Shown in pieces: positions 29,213 to 39,357 of a stretch of DNA of 64,000 bases. The stretch lies in contig NZ_JACOPE010000001.1 of the NCBI RefSeq assembly GCF_014287355.1, forward strand, positions 2,728,001-2,792,000. Reading direction: 5' to 3'. The notes under the pieces are model-generated. The model was given only the letters and a program-made list of their open reading frames with translations, was not told where the DNA came from and ran no database searches. The DNA is from Ruminococcus hominis (GTDB taxonomy: Bacteria > Bacillota > Clostridia > Lachnospirales > Lachnospiraceae). Made by a program: the position numbers and the translations under genes. Within the stretch, counting starts at the first letter, position 1. Every line of letters starts with the position of its first letter.

Positions 29213-31672
29213 CTAAATATTTACACATACCTCAATTTCATCGTCCGTCCACAACCGAAGGACTGCAGGTTCTTTCGAATTTAAATCTTTCCATCTAACC
29301 ACAGCTAATGCACTTCCTTCAAAAGTTGTTACTGTATCTGAAAAATAATCTTCTTCGCTTGAAGGATTGGCTGTACCAAATCCCTCTAGCACACCATTTC
29401 CCGTAACCTTAGCATGAATTATTCTCCTCTGTGTTTCTTGTGGATTACAAATACCATGTTCATCTTCTAACCACACTTTTACGTATGCTACATCACGTTC
29501 ATTCTCGGTAACACGACAAGCCTTTAGCCTTTTTACCGAATCAGCAGTGACAAGTTCATACTTCCCTATCTCTTTCCCTGACTCATATGCTATTGCCTTT
29601 AAAGTTCCTGACTCATATGTCACTTCATATGTTGCTGTGTAATGAAATTTTTTTCCAGCTGGCTTTCTACCAAGAGATTTACCATTTAAAAACAATTCTA
29701 CTTCATCTCCTGATGAATATACATCAACACTGGCCTTTTCTCCTTCATACCCTTTCCAAGTCCAGCTACTGATATTGTCTTTAAACATCCATGCAGTTTT
29801 GCTTGCTGTCTGTCCCCTATGCTCCATACGTTCTACCGCAATGTATGGCTGATTTGTCAATCCATATACAATCTCCCTGAAATAACTGATTGGTCTGCGA
29901 TTTCCAATTAAATCTATATCTCCGATATAACCCAGTCTTTCCGGATAGATACTTGTAAAATTCTCTTTTCCATCATAATGGAAAATTCCTACTCCTGCTT
30001 CGCCGATATAGTCATAACCTGTCCAGGTAAAATCGCCAATAACATGTGGATATTTTGTAACTTTCTCCCACAGATTTTCAATATCCGCTGGATATGTTTC
30101 TGTCCCAAGTACCGTTTTTCCCGGATGCAGCTCATGCTCAAGTTCATATCTTCCACTCAAATAATTAAGTCCGGTGATATCACAACTCTGCGCACATTCT
30201 TCCAGGGCTTCTGTAACAAGTGGATGCTTTGCAAAAAACTCGCCCTTTTCTCCAGACATAAGACTCATAAAACTATTGAGAGCATTACTTCCCCCACCAC
30301 TTCCGTTGCCTTGTGTATCCATTCCAAACTTTTCAATAACTTCCTTCATAATAACTTTGAGTCGTTTTCCAGCACAATTCAATCCATTTAAAGCATTTGT
30401 AGTAAATCTTGTGGCATCTAGTTCATGAAATCTATTGCACAAAGAACGATTAATCCATGATCCCTGTTTTGTTCCTGCTTCTTGTATCTCATTTCCTACA
30501 GAATAGATAACTACCGATGGATGATTATAATCCTTGTCTACCATGTGGTGAATCCATTTTGATGCTTCCTCTTTAAAAATATCCGAAAAATCATAGGTGT
30601 TTTTACCTCGATTCCACATATCGGTCAACTCATCCATCACAAGCATTCCTAAATGATCGCAAGCATCGAGCATTGCTCTGCTCATAGGATGATGCGAACT
30701 TCTTATCGCATTGAACCCTGCCTCTTTTAGTCTTTTACACCGGTACCATTCCGCTTCTGGGAATGTCTCTGCTCCTATCACCCCATTATCATGATGAATG
30801 CAGGTTCCTCTTAAATTCACTGTTTCCCCATTAATCTGAAACCCATTTACCGGATCAAGTGCAAGCGTCCTAATGCCGAAATCCACTGTATATTCATCAC
30901 ACATTTCGTCTCCTATATATGTTTTGACACAGCACTGATATAAATTCGGATGATCTGTACTCCATTTTTTCGGACATTTTACAGGAAGCTGTACTCTTAT
31001 AGTTTCTGTTCTTTCAGAATAAAATACAATATTCTGTTTTTCTGTTACAACTGTTTTTCCTGCAAATATCAGTTCAAATTGACATTTTGCTTCCATGCCA
31101 CATTCTTTCGTATTCTTTAATTTGGCACAAACTTCCACAACTGCTACATCATCATTTACAGATAACGTAGTTATTTTCATCTCATCATGTGGAATATAGA
31201 CACCTTTCCCTGTCCATAAATTCACATCACGATAAATTCCAGAACCCGTATACCATCTGCTATTTGGCTGGTTACTGTTATCTACATCAATTTTTATCAA
31301 ATTTTCCTGTCCATAACAAATCCATGGCTTTAAGTCTACAGAAAAACCCATATATCCATTTCTGTTTACAGATGCAAGAGCCCCATTTATCCAGACTCTT
31401 GCTGTTCCGTAAATTCCTTCAAACTCTAACACTACATCCTGGTTTTTCCATTCTTCTGGTGCTAAAAATGATTTTTCATAAGTATAAACTCCCCCAGGAT
31501 AAAAGCCGCTCTGGGCACCTGCCGGACACTCTTTATCCCTTTTTTCCCGAATCATAGCATCATATGGGAGTGTAACAATTATTTTATTGTCATCACCATA
31601 AAAAGCCTTTAATCTATCATCCTGACCTACTTTTTCAAATGTCCAGCAATCATTAAATTTCTGACACTGCAT
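29213..31672 (-). CDS. Glycoside hydrolase family 2 enzyme (beta-galactosidase/glucuronidase-like)
   Basis: An 819-aa cytoplasmic GH2 glycosidase without a signal peptide. Order: sugar-binding jelly roll (about 1-170), Ig-like domain, TIM barrel (about 280-590) and C-terminal DUF4982-type and Ig-like domains. The acid/base glutamate is in YSVGNEIQ and the nucleophile candidate is in VLGTETYPAD. The family hydrolyses beta-galactosides, glucuronides and related glycans; the exact substrate cannot be read from sequence. It lies 20 nt downstream of a GPH sugar symporter, with which it must act. Confidence 0.92.
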   Translation of the reverse strand: MQCQKFNDCWTFEKVGQDDRLKAFYGDDNKIIVTLPYDAMIREKRDKECPAGAQSGFYPGGVYTYEKSFLAPEEWKNQDVVLEFEGIYGTARVWINGALASVNRNGYMGFSVDLKPWICYGQENLIKIDVDNSNQPNSRWYTGSGIYRDVNLWTGKGVYIPHDEMKITTLSVNDDVAVVEVCAKLKNTKECGMEAKCQFELIFAGKTVVTEKQNIVFYSERTETIRVQLPVKCPKKWSTDHPNLYQCCVKTYIGDEMCDEYTVDFGIRTLALDPVNGFQINGETVNLRGTCIHHDNGVIGAETFPEAEWYRCKRLKEAGFNAIRSSHHPMSRAMLDACDHLGMLVMDELTDMWNRGKNTYDFSDIFKEEASKWIHHMVDKDYNHPSVVIYSVGNEIQEAGTKQGSWINRSLCNRFHELDATRFTTNALNGLNCAGKRLKVIMKEVIEKFGMDTQGNGSGGGSNALNSFMSLMSGEKGEFFAKHPLVTEALEECAQSCDITGLNYLSGRYELEHELHPGKTVLGTETYPADIENLWEKVTKYPHVIGDFTWTGYDYIGEAGVGIFHYDGKENFTSIYPERLGYIGDIDLIGNRRPISYFREIVYGLTNQPYIAVERMEHRGQTASKTAWMFKDNISSWTWKGYEGEKASVDVYSSGDEVELFLNGKSLGRKPAGKKFHYTATYEVTYESGTLKAIAYESGKEIGKYELVTADSVKRLKACRVTENERDVAYVKVWLEDEHGICNPQETQRRIIHAKVTGNGVLEGFGTANPSSEEDYFSDTVTTFEGSALAVVRWKDLNSKEPAVLRLWTDDEIEVCVNI

Positions 31673-31692
31673 ACTTTGTTCCTCTTTCTATT

Positions 31693-33075
31693 TTAATTAT
31701 TCGCTTCTCTTTTCATATCGATTCTCTTATTTTCTTTTTCTACTGTCATAAGTCCTAAAAGAACAGTGATTACAACTCCAAGGATTACAGGAATTGTAAT
31801 ATACATGCTAAATATCATATTAATTGCCCCACTCGTCTGAGTTGCTGCTGTTCCAACATAGCCGGAAGCATTTAACAGCCAGCCCACTGCTGCTGTTCCG
31901 ATACCACCACCTACTTTTACTCCAAGTGATGAGCAGCTAAACATCATACCATCAATATGTACACCTTTTGTACGATATGTGTATCCACTGATTTCTGCAA
32001 TCAATGCATTTAATGTACCTGACATTGTTCCTGCAAAAGTTCCTTTTAAGAACATAAACAGAAGCATCATTGGCAAATTCTTCTGCATTGCAAAAAAGAT
32101 TAAGAAAATACCTAAAATATCACTAATGACATATCCCCAGAAGTTAACTTTCTGCATACTTCCGGTCTTCTTTACTAATATCGGTGTAAAAATCAATGCA
32201 ATAATAACTGGGAACATCTTCATCATTGAGAATAAACCAAGTAATGAGCCATCACCAAGTACTTGTTTCATAAAGTAAACAGCTGAACCCGTTGTCAGGT
32301 TACTCATAAAATAATATACAATATAAATGGCTACTATTAAAATATAATATTTATTGCTAAAAAGAAGTTTTAAAGATTCTCCAAAACTAATCTTATCATC
32401 TTGTGTCTTTGACTCTGCTTCAACTACAATATTTTCATCCTCTGGTAATTCTTTTACACAAAGACAACTAATGGTATTTACTACAAGACCGATTGTTCCA
32501 CAAATAATCGCAACCATTCTCCATCCGGCAGCTCCACCACCAAATGCCTCTACTCCATTTGTTACTGCAAATCCCATTACAATATTTGTTGCAACAGCAA
32601 ACATAAAACGAATGGACCCGAGCTGAACACGCTCATTCTTATTTCTAGTGATGAGTGCTGATAATGCTGAATATGCAATTCCATTTGCTGTATAGAATAT
32701 AGCATTCAATGCTGTATAAAAAGCAAAGAAATAGGCATATTGTGCTGTTGTTCCAAGCCCACCCGGAATAGAGAACAGCAATACCAGACATAATGATACA
32801 CCGATTTGAGCGTATAACATCCACGGTCTTGCTTTTCCTAGTTTCGATTTCGTACGGTCGATTAAATTACCAAATATAACATCTGAAATTCCATCTAAGA
32901 ATTTAGACACTAACATCAATGTTCCGATGATTCCTGTATTTAATCCCATTGTATCTGACAGATACAAAAGCACAAAACTGGATACTAATCCATAACTTGT
33001 GTTCGAAGCTAAATCGCCTGCTCCATAGGCTATTTTCTGATACCATTTCAAGTATTTCTTTTCTGTTTCACGCAT
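31693..33075 (-). CDS. GPH-family glycoside:cation symporter (MFS)
   Basis: A 460-aa membrane transporter with twelve hydrophobic segments, of the glycoside-pentoside-hexuronide:cation symporter family (MelB/UidB-like). N-terminal motifs YGAGDLASNTSYG and the loop DRTKSKLGKARPW (about residues 70-82) are typical. It is the first gene of a two-gene unit with the GH2 enzyme and is divergent from an AraC-type regulator. It probably imports the glycoside cleaved by the GH2 enzyme. Confidence 0.92.
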   Translation of the reverse strand: MRETEKKYLKWYQKIAYGAGDLASNTSYGLVSSFVLLYLSDTMGLNTGIIGTLMLVSKFLDGISDVIFGNLIDRTKSKLGKARPWMLYAQIGVSLCLVLLFSIPGGLGTTAQYAYFFAFYTALNAIFYTANGIAYSALSALITRNKNERVQLGSIRFMFAVATNIVMGFAVTNGVEAFGGGAAGWRMVAIICGTIGLVVNTISCLCVKELPEDENIVVEAESKTQDDKISFGESLKLLFSNKYYILIVAIYIVYYFMSNLTTGSAVYFMKQVLGDGSLLGLFSMMKMFPVIIALIFTPILVKKTGSMQKVNFWGYVISDILGIFLIFFAMQKNLPMMLLFMFLKGTFAGTMSGTLNALIAEISGYTYRTKGVHIDGMMFSCSSLGVKVGGGIGTAAVGWLLNASGYVGTAATQTSGAINMIFSMYITIPVILGVVITVLLGLMTVEKENKRIDMKREANN

Positions 33076-33243
33076 TACTTTGTAACCTCCTTATTCCTCG
33101 GCACAATTATTTTTTATTTCATAAACGCTTATGTTTTTTATAATATTACTTTAATAAATTATGTCTTATAATACTACAACATATATGATAGAATATATTT
33201 AAATTCTTATCATATTCGTGAATGAAACGGAGGACTTGTTGAA

Positions 33244-34290
33244 ATGGCTTCATCCTATACAGTTAATAATATTATCGAACAGGATAATTTAAATAGTGGT
33301 ATTAACTCCTATATCAAGATACTGACACCTATTCAGTTCACTCTCGAAACATGCTGTCAGTCAGATGATAATGCTTATCTCAATTTCTTGATGACATCAC
33401 CACGTGAAAATACTTTTTATCATTTTCAAACAAAAAAAGAAATACACCAATTTAATATCCGAGCTCCACATATCCACGACTTCTATGAATTATTAATTGT
33501 TTTAGACGGAGAAATCCACCAGCAGATAGAACAATCTGATCTTGTGTTTCATAGTGGGAATTGTTGCTTAATGAACCATAATATCGTCCATAAGGAGGTC
33601 TTTTCTTCAGACGCAACACTCTTATTTATAGGTATGTCAAAAGAACTTGTAAAACAACTGTCTGATGATGAACAAAAAGTATATTTTCCAGATATCGAAA
33701 AACCAGGGATAAATCCTATATTAAAGTTTCTTACAGACAATCTAGATAATCCTGACACAAAAGAATATTTAGATTTTCTTCCCGCACTTAATAATAAAGA
33801 CTGGTACCACACTCTTCACGCAATTACCGACAATATTTTACGTGCAATTATGTTTCCAAAACTTGGTTCCACTTATATTATAAAGGGTATGCTTTTAGAA
33901 TTGTTTGACTATCTGGCAGATTCTACACATTTTCACTTTACACCGGTTCACGTAGAAGCTGACAATGATTTTATATTATTTTCTCATATTTGCCATTTAT
34001 TAGAAGATACAGATGGAAGAATCTCTCGCTCCGAATTGGAACAGATATTAAACTATAGTGGCAATTATCTGAACACGATTGTAAAAAAATATACCCACAA
34101 ATGTCTGTTTGATTATGGTCAAACTTTCTGTATGAAAAAAGCTGCTACATTACTAAAAGAAACATCTTTCTCTATTTCAGAAATTATGGAAGAATTGCAT
34201 TTTACTAATACAACTCATTTTTATAAATGCTTCAAAGAACACTATCATATGACTCCAAATCAATTTAGGGTTGCTAACAGAACCAAATAG
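33244..34290 (+). CDS. AraC-family transcriptional regulator
   Basis: A 348-aa regulator with an N-terminal cupin-type sensing domain (IRAPHIHDFYELLIVLDGEIHQ, about residues 75-100) and a C-terminal double HTH of AraC type (FSISEIMEELHFTNTTHFYKCFKEHYHMTPNQFR). It is divergent from the symporter/GH2 genes across a 168-nt promoter interval and probably activates them when substrate is present. Its TAG stop lies in the sequence ACCAAATAGGGACG, which is part of palindromic repeat R4, so the repeat seems to set its 3' end. Confidence 0.92.
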   Translation: MASSYTVNNIIEQDNLNSGINSYIKILTPIQFTLETCCQSDDNAYLNFLMTSPRENTFYHFQTKKEIHQFNIRAPHIHDFYELLIVLDGEIHQQIEQSDLVFHSGNCCLMNHNIVHKEVFSSDATLLFIGMSKELVKQLSDDEQKVYFPDIEKPGINPILKFLTDNLDNPDTKEYLDFLPALNNKDWYHTLHAITDNILRAIMFPKLGSTYIIKGMLLELFDYLADSTHFHFTPVHVEADNDFILFSHICHLLEDTDGRISRSELEQILNYSGNYLNTIVKKYTHKCLFDYGQTFCMKKAATLLKETSFSISEIMEELHFTNTTHFYKCFKEHYHMTPNQFRVANRTK

Positions 34291-34446
34291 GGACGTGGGA
34301 GGCCGGTTGGGGACGGAGTTAATGGCTCTTTGGGAGGCCGGTTGGGGACGGAGTTTAATGGCTCTTTTGGGCAAGCCCCAAAGAGCCATTAAACTCCGTC
34401 CCCAACCGGCCTCCCAAAGAGCCATTAACCCCGTCCCCAACCGGCC
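34284..34446. repeat. Palindromic 3'-end repeat R4, one palindrome nested in another
   Basis: Two copies of GGAGGCCGGTTGGGGACGG lead into an inner palindrome (arms TTAATGGCTCTTTTGGG-type), whose far arms are followed by the far arms of an outer palindrome. It is thus a repeat inserted near the tip of another, about 150 bp in all. It lies exactly between the convergent AraC and LysR genes and would form a bidirectional terminator. Confidence 0.92.
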
Positions 34447-34449
34447 TCA

Positions 34450-35325
34450 TTATGCTTTCATCCGTCCCACAAAATCCTCAATCGACTCATTCTGTCTTCC
34501 GTCCAGCCAGAATAATCCAACCGGTACTGCATCCAAAAACTCAAGTGGAATCATTTCTACCGAATCTTCTCTGCTCAACACATGTTGTTCATTTACCAAT
34601 GCCGAACCGATTCCTGTCTGTACCATCGGTACGATCGAATCTACATTTTCCTCCATCACACCATTCCAAAAGTGAGACATTCTTTCCGCTACTGCTCCCA
34701 ATTGACTCCTTGGAAATGAACTCGTCTTTGGAATCATAACAGGTCTTAATTTTGAAAATGGTTCTAATGATTCTCGCGTAAGTATTTCCGGAATCTGCGG
34801 TGCATAATCTCTATTCACCGCAAGACATAATGCCTCTTTGCGAATTTCCACACACGCACATCCTTGAAATGCGGTTGGGACCCATTTTATGGAAACAGCT
34901 ACGTCTATATCCTGATTTCGCACTGCCCCCTCTAATGTTTCAAAGTCATATTCCTGTATTGTTACATAATAATTTTCATCGCGCATGCTTCTGAGTACAT
35001 CGATCAATTTCGCACCCAATATTTGATTTCGCAATACCCCTAATTTTAATTTTCGTTTTTTTCCGATTCCCAATAAATGTACAGAAAAAAATAGTGCATC
35101 CAGTTCTTCTAATTTACCCGGAAGTTCCTCATATAATTGCATTCCTGCTGCCGTCAGCGTCAATGTATTATGCTCTCTTATAAAAAGTTTTGCCCCAATC
35201 TCCTCTTCAAGATTTGCAATCTGTCTGCTGACTGCAGGCTGGCTGATCATTAGCTCCGCTGCCGATGCCGTAAAACTTAATGTTCGCGCAACAGAACAAA
35301 ATGTTTTCAATTGAAAAGAATTCAT
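34450..35325 (-). CDS. LysR-family transcriptional regulator
   Basis: A 291-aa LysR regulator: HTH at residues 1-60 (MNSFQLKTFCSVARTLSFTASAAELMISQPAVSRQIA), then the effector domain. The ATG at 35325 is preceded by GAAGG; a TTG further upstream is less likely. It is divergent from the OYE-type reductase across 280 nt, and LysR proteins usually control the divergent gene. The inducer is unknown. Confidence 0.9.
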   Translation of the reverse strand: MNSFQLKTFCSVARTLSFTASAAELMISQPAVSRQIANLEEEIGAKLFIREHNTLTLTAAGMQLYEELPGKLEELDALFFSVHLLGIGKKRKLKLGVLRNQILGAKLIDVLRSMRDENYYVTIQEYDFETLEGAVRNQDIDVAVSIKWVPTAFQGCACVEIRKEALCLAVNRDYAPQIPEILTRESLEPFSKLRPVMIPKTSSFPRSQLGAVAERMSHFWNGVMEENVDSIVPMVQTGIGSALVNEQHVLSREDSVEMIPLEFLDAVPVGLFWLDGRQNESIEDFVGRMKA

Positions 35326-35605
35326 CTCTTCTGCACCTTCTTTCCACTTATCCAAAGTCTCCTTATTGCTATCTTTATTTTACAAATTCAGAATTTTCAC
35401 GTCAAGCAATCAATAACAAAATCGAATTAGATTCTTTTGTTTTCCATGCGTTTTTGTTATAGGCATATACATTCTTTACGTTTGAATATACGATTACCAA
35501 ATGGTACGCTTTTATTAACAAAAGTCACACAAAGTGTTCGTATTACATGGTCGAAATTCAAACTTACTATATATTCGAACGCCTATAGAAAGGAGTTTTA
35601 TACAT

Positions 35606-37651
35606 ATGTCAAATACATCTGACTACAAACATTTATTAAGCCCAATCACAATCCGCGGAAAAGTCTATCGTAATCGTATGCTTGCCGCACCGACCGGTTA
35701 TTTCAGTTTTGCGAAAAAAATCGGTGACCCTTATTATGCCATGTTGGAAGAACGCGCCGCCGGCGGTTTTGCCTCTGTCTGTTCCGGTGAAATCACTGTA
35801 AACAGTACAGATGCCGCACGTGGTTTTGAAGATGTTGATATTCCGGATGAATCCGGCGAATTTTTCCCACTTGCCCACAAGGCTGCCGCTCTTATCCAAA
35901 AACACGGGGCAATTGCTATGATGGAATTTTCTCACCTTGGTTCCATCGGTGATCCACATCCTAAGAATGCACATCCCTGGGGTCCTGTCAGCTTCACAAA
36001 AAAAGATGGGACAGAAGTCATTGGATATACAAAAGAAATGATGAAAAAAACAATTCATGATTTTGCCGACTGTGCACGTTATGCTAAAGATGCCGGTTTT
36101 GACGGAATATTGATCCACGGCGGACATGGCTGGTTGTTTAGCCAGTTCCTTTCCCCTCTGGAAAATACTCGTACGGATGAATATGGCGGATCACTGGAAA
36201 ATCGCATGCGCTTCCCACTAGAAGTACTTCGTGCAGTCCGGGAATCTGTTGGTGATGATTTCATTATCGAACTTCGTGTATCCGGTTCTGACCGCTGGCC
36301 GGGTGGAACAACCGCAGAAGATATGGCAGAATTTTCTACACATCTATCAGGGCTTATCGATATTCTCCATGTATCTTCCGGTCATTACTATCGTTCCTAT
36401 CGAACATTGGAATTTTCAAGCTTGTATACACGACACAACTGCAATGTAGATTCTGCTGAGATTATTCGTAAGAAATGTCCACGTGATGTAAAAATGGGTG
36501 TGATTGGCGGAATCAATTCTCCTGAAGATGCCGAACAACTAATTGCAAATGATATCGTAGACTTTATTATCGTTGGACGTCAGGCTTTTGCAGACCCGGA
36601 CTTCATGAATAAGGTTGCCTCTGGTCATGCAGAAGACATCAATCGTTGCCTTCGTTGTATGCGCTGCTATTCCGGTTCTCATGAACACGAAAAAGAACTG
36701 GCTTACCTTGAAAAATATCATATTACAAAAGAAATGGAAGAAGCACGTGATGCCGAAAAAGCTTCTTGTCATAACTATCATGTTTATTGTACAGTCAATC
36801 CAAAGACATGGGGTATGGGATTCTGTGCACGACCTGAATTCCCTGTATTTGAAAGTAAAAAGAAGGTTCTTGTTGTCGGTGGTGGTATCGGAGGTCTTTC
36901 CGCTGCAAGATATGCCTGTGATAAAGGACATGATGTAACACTTGTTGAAAAAACAGATCGTTTAGGCGGAATCCTGTATTTCCTTGATCATGATAAAGCC
37001 AAATATGATCTCCGACATTTCCGTGATTTAATGATTAAACGTGTAGAAGAACGTCCAATCCGGATTCTTCTTAACACAAACGTAGATGAGGCATTTATCA
37101 AGAATTCTGATGCTGATGTCATTATGCTTGCAATCGGAAGCGAACCAAACCTGCCTCCAATTCCAGGAATCGAAAAGACACTGCCTGCTCAGGATGCTTA
37201 TGGAAAAGGAAGCGAACTTGGTAAAAATGTTGTTGTTCTCGGTGGTGGAATGGTCGGCGCTGAAACTGCCATTGAACTCGCCGAAGAAGGCTGTAACGTT
37301 ACAATCGTTGAAATGACAGAACGATTAATTCTTGAAGCAAGAAACATGGCGTTCACCTGCGTCATGGATAAACTCGATGAATTAGGTGTAGAATCTTATG
37401 TAAACACAAAATGTCTGTCAGTAACAGATAACGGAGTGGAAGTCCAGGATGCGAATCAGAACACATTTACACTTCCAGCAGATGGAGTTGTCTGTGCGCT
37501 TGGATTGAAGAGTCTTAGAAATGAAGTTGAAGCACTTAAAAGTGCTGCTAAAGAAGGAACTAAAGTTGTTGAAATCGGTGACTGTCATGTGATCGACCGC
37601 GTGGGTGATGCCAATCTGGACGGATATATTGAAGGAAATATGCTCTCGTAA
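35606..37651 (+). CDS. OYE-type NADH:flavin/FeS oxidoreductase (FadH/BaiCD/enoate reductase-like)
   Basis: A 681-aa enzyme. Residues 1-345 form the FMN TIM barrel with the HGGHGWLFSQFLSP motif (H171/H174). Next comes a cysteine-rich linker, then an FAD/NAD(P) module with VVGGGIGG (about 428) and VVLGGGMVG. The family reduces activated C=C bonds (2,4-dienoyl-CoA, 2-enoates, bile-acid or steroid intermediates). The FeS cysteines look unusual: C348-x2-C351-x2-C354, then C388 and C395 (CTVNP) after a long insertion, whereas FadH has C-x2-C-x3-C-x11-C. AAGGAG precedes ATG 35606. The substrate is unknown. Confidence 0.88.
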   Translation: MSNTSDYKHLLSPITIRGKVYRNRMLAAPTGYFSFAKKIGDPYYAMLEERAAGGFASVCSGEITVNSTDAARGFEDVDIPDESGEFFPLAHKAAALIQKHGAIAMMEFSHLGSIGDPHPKNAHPWGPVSFTKKDGTEVIGYTKEMMKKTIHDFADCARYAKDAGFDGILIHGGHGWLFSQFLSPLENTRTDEYGGSLENRMRFPLEVLRAVRESVGDDFIIELRVSGSDRWPGGTTAEDMAEFSTHLSGLIDILHVSSGHYYRSYRTLEFSSLYTRHNCNVDSAEIIRKKCPRDVKMGVIGGINSPEDAEQLIANDIVDFIIVGRQAFADPDFMNKVASGHAEDINRCLRCMRCYSGSHEHEKELAYLEKYHITKEMEEARDAEKASCHNYHVYCTVNPKTWGMGFCARPEFPVFESKKKVLVVGGGIGGLSAARYACDKGHDVTLVEKTDRLGGILYFLDHDKAKYDLRHFRDLMIKRVEERPIRILLNTNVDEAFIKNSDADVIMLAIGSEPNLPPIPGIEKTLPAQDAYGKGSELGKNVVVLGGGMVGAETAIELAEEGCNVTIVEMTERLILEARNMAFTCVMDKLDELGVESYVNTKCLSVTDNGVEVQDANQNTFTLPADGVVCALGLKSLRNEVEALKSAAKEGTKVVEIGDCHVIDRVGDANLDGYIEGNMLS

Positions 37652-37668
37652 TCGGACTTGCTTTCGAT

Positions 37669-37711
37669 AAGGTGCCGGTTGGGGACGGGGTTGAGGCCAT
37701 TGGGGACGGGG
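37669..37711. repeat. Palindromic 3'-end repeat R5, left part split by IS copy 2
   Basis: AAGGTGCCGGTTGGGGACGG, then GGTTGAGGCCATTGGGGACG. The matching right arm is found on the other side of IS copy 2 (39358-39452). The repeat begins 18 nt after the oxidoreductase stop codon. Confidence 0.9.
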
Positions 37712-39357
37712 TCAATAACATTTAGTTAAGCTTTTTTCAAATTAATAGTTGACAAAATCGTAAAAATGTGCGGCACCTTACTGATTATTATAATCAGTAA
37801 GGTGCCCTTTGAAGTTAGATATATTTTTACTTCAAGGAGGTACCACACATGTACATGACACCAGCAACTATTCGAAAACGTTTCTTCTCTGTTCTTGAAA
37901 CAGCAGAGAAAAATATTCATTTGTATGTTAATACTCCAGGTTCAGATATGACCAGACACAGACTCTGTCCTTTTTCTGACACGGTAAAATCTACTCTCTG
38001 CCTCACCATGAATAGGACAAATACAGAATTATTTAACTTTTTTATGTCCCAAAACAAGAAAGTTCCATCTAAATCAGCTTTCACACAACAGCGAAAAAAA
38101 CTAATTGCTGATTTTTTCCCGTATCTTTTAAAATCTTTTAATGAAAAAATTCCTTTTACCAAAACGTATAAAGGGTTTCATCTTGTTGCAGTAGATGGTT
38201 CTGATATTAATCTTCCTACTAATAAAAATGATTTTGAATATCGTATAAAACAGGCTCGAAGTGACAATGTGTTTTTTCAGATGCATTTGAACACTTTGTT
38301 TGATATCTGTGAAAACAGGTATATTACTGCTGTTACCCAACCACGCCCTAAAATGAATGAAACACAGGCTTTCTGTCATATGGTCGATCACTGTAATCTG
38401 CCAGAAAATACGATACTTATCGCAGATAGAGGATATGCCTCGCTAAACACAATGGCTCATTTAATTGAAAAAAAGAAATTTTTTCTCATTCGCTGGAAAT
38501 CTCCGTCTGCACCATCTGCTTTTCTGAAAGATATTTTGCCAGCTGAAACAGAATCAGATAGAGAGATTGTTTTGGACGTAACAAGATCGAAAAAAAACAA
38601 GCATCTTTGTCATGGGGATAAAATGAAAATAGTAAAAAATAAAAGAACCTTCGAGCCGATTCCGATTGATGATAAGAAAAGTGTATATACCATGAAAATT
38701 CGATGCACCTGTATACAACTTGAAAATGGAAACTACGAATATTTGATTTCTAATTTACCATTAAAAAATTTTTCTGCACTGGATCTACGAGAACTTTACT
38801 GGAAAAGATGGTCTATTGAAACTTCTTTCCGACGCTTAAAATATGCGCTTTCACTAGTGTATTTACATTCGGTTAATCGGGAACTGATTATTCAAGAAGT
38901 ATATGCAAAACTTATTATGTATAACTTTGCCTCACTTCTTCACACCTTTGCTACAGAAGAAAAAAAGAAAGAGCAAGGAAAGAAAAAAAGGAAATATGAA
39001 TACAAAATATCCTTTGAAGATGTTCTTCCTATTGCACGAAGATTCATAAAACATCGAATGACGAATGATATAGTAAAAGCTCTAATGCTACGACATCAAA
39101 CAGCTATTAGGGTGAAACAACAGACCGCTCGACAGGTCAGATCACAAACTGTAAAGCCGTTAAACAATAGAGCTTAACACAAGATATATTATATTGTATT
39201 AATCAGGCAGAAGCAAGGCTCTGCCTGATTATGGTGCAAAAAAATATTTTCTTATAAAAATCATCTACTTTTATGATAATAATACTTTTTAAAAGCTTAG
39301 GGAAGAGAACTTCAATAGGTTCATACTATGATGAAAAAAGCTTAACTAAATGTTATT
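37712..39357 (+). mobile_element. IS4-family insertion sequence, copy 2
   Basis: 1646 bp, inverted relative to copy 1. It is flanked by GGGACGGGG at 37703-37711 and 39358-39366 (9-bp target duplication) within one palindromic repeat. Relative to copy 1 it has one extra A in the left non-coding end (near 37739). Because each copy has its own duplication, they inserted separately. Confidence 0.92.
37849..39177 (+). CDS. IS4-family transposase (copy 2)
   Basis: The 442-aa translation is the same as that of copy 1, with the DDE motifs VAVDGSDINLP, ILIADRGYA and YWKRWSIETSFRRLKYAL. The gene is intact and preceded by AAGGAGG. With copy 1 it forms 1.6-kb inverted repeats flanking the 10-kb GH2/oxidoreductase region. 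Confidence 0.95.
   Translation: MYMTPATIRKRFFSVLETAEKNIHLYVNTPGSDMTRHRLCPFSDTVKSTLCLTMNRTNTELFNFFMSQNKKVPSKSAFTQQRKKLIADFFPYLLKSFNEKIPFTKTYKGFHLVAVDGSDINLPTNKNDFEYRIKQARSDNVFFQMHLNTLFDICENRYITAVTQPRPKMNETQAFCHMVDHCNLPENTILIADRGYASLNTMAHLIEKKKFFLIRWKSPSAPSAFLKDILPAETESDREIVLDVTRSKKNKHLCHGDKMKIVKNKRTFEPIPIDDKKSVYTMKIRCTCIQLENGNYEYLISNLPLKNFSALDLRELYWKRWSIETSFRRLKYALSLVYLHSVNRELIIQEVYAKLIMYNFASLLHTFATEEKKKEQGKKKRKYEYKISFEDVLPIARRFIKHRMTNDIVKALMLRHQTAIRVKQQTARQVRSQTVKPLNNRA

Noticed and set aside
34177..34675. ORFs on both strands across repeat R4 (ALWEAGWGRSLMAL-like peptides)
   Set aside because: They only read through the palindrome, are nearly the same on both strands, and overlap real genes.
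25750..39357. Composite transposon bounded by the two IS4 elements
   Set aside because: Each element has its own 9-bp target duplication, and the copies are independent insertions into separate repeats.
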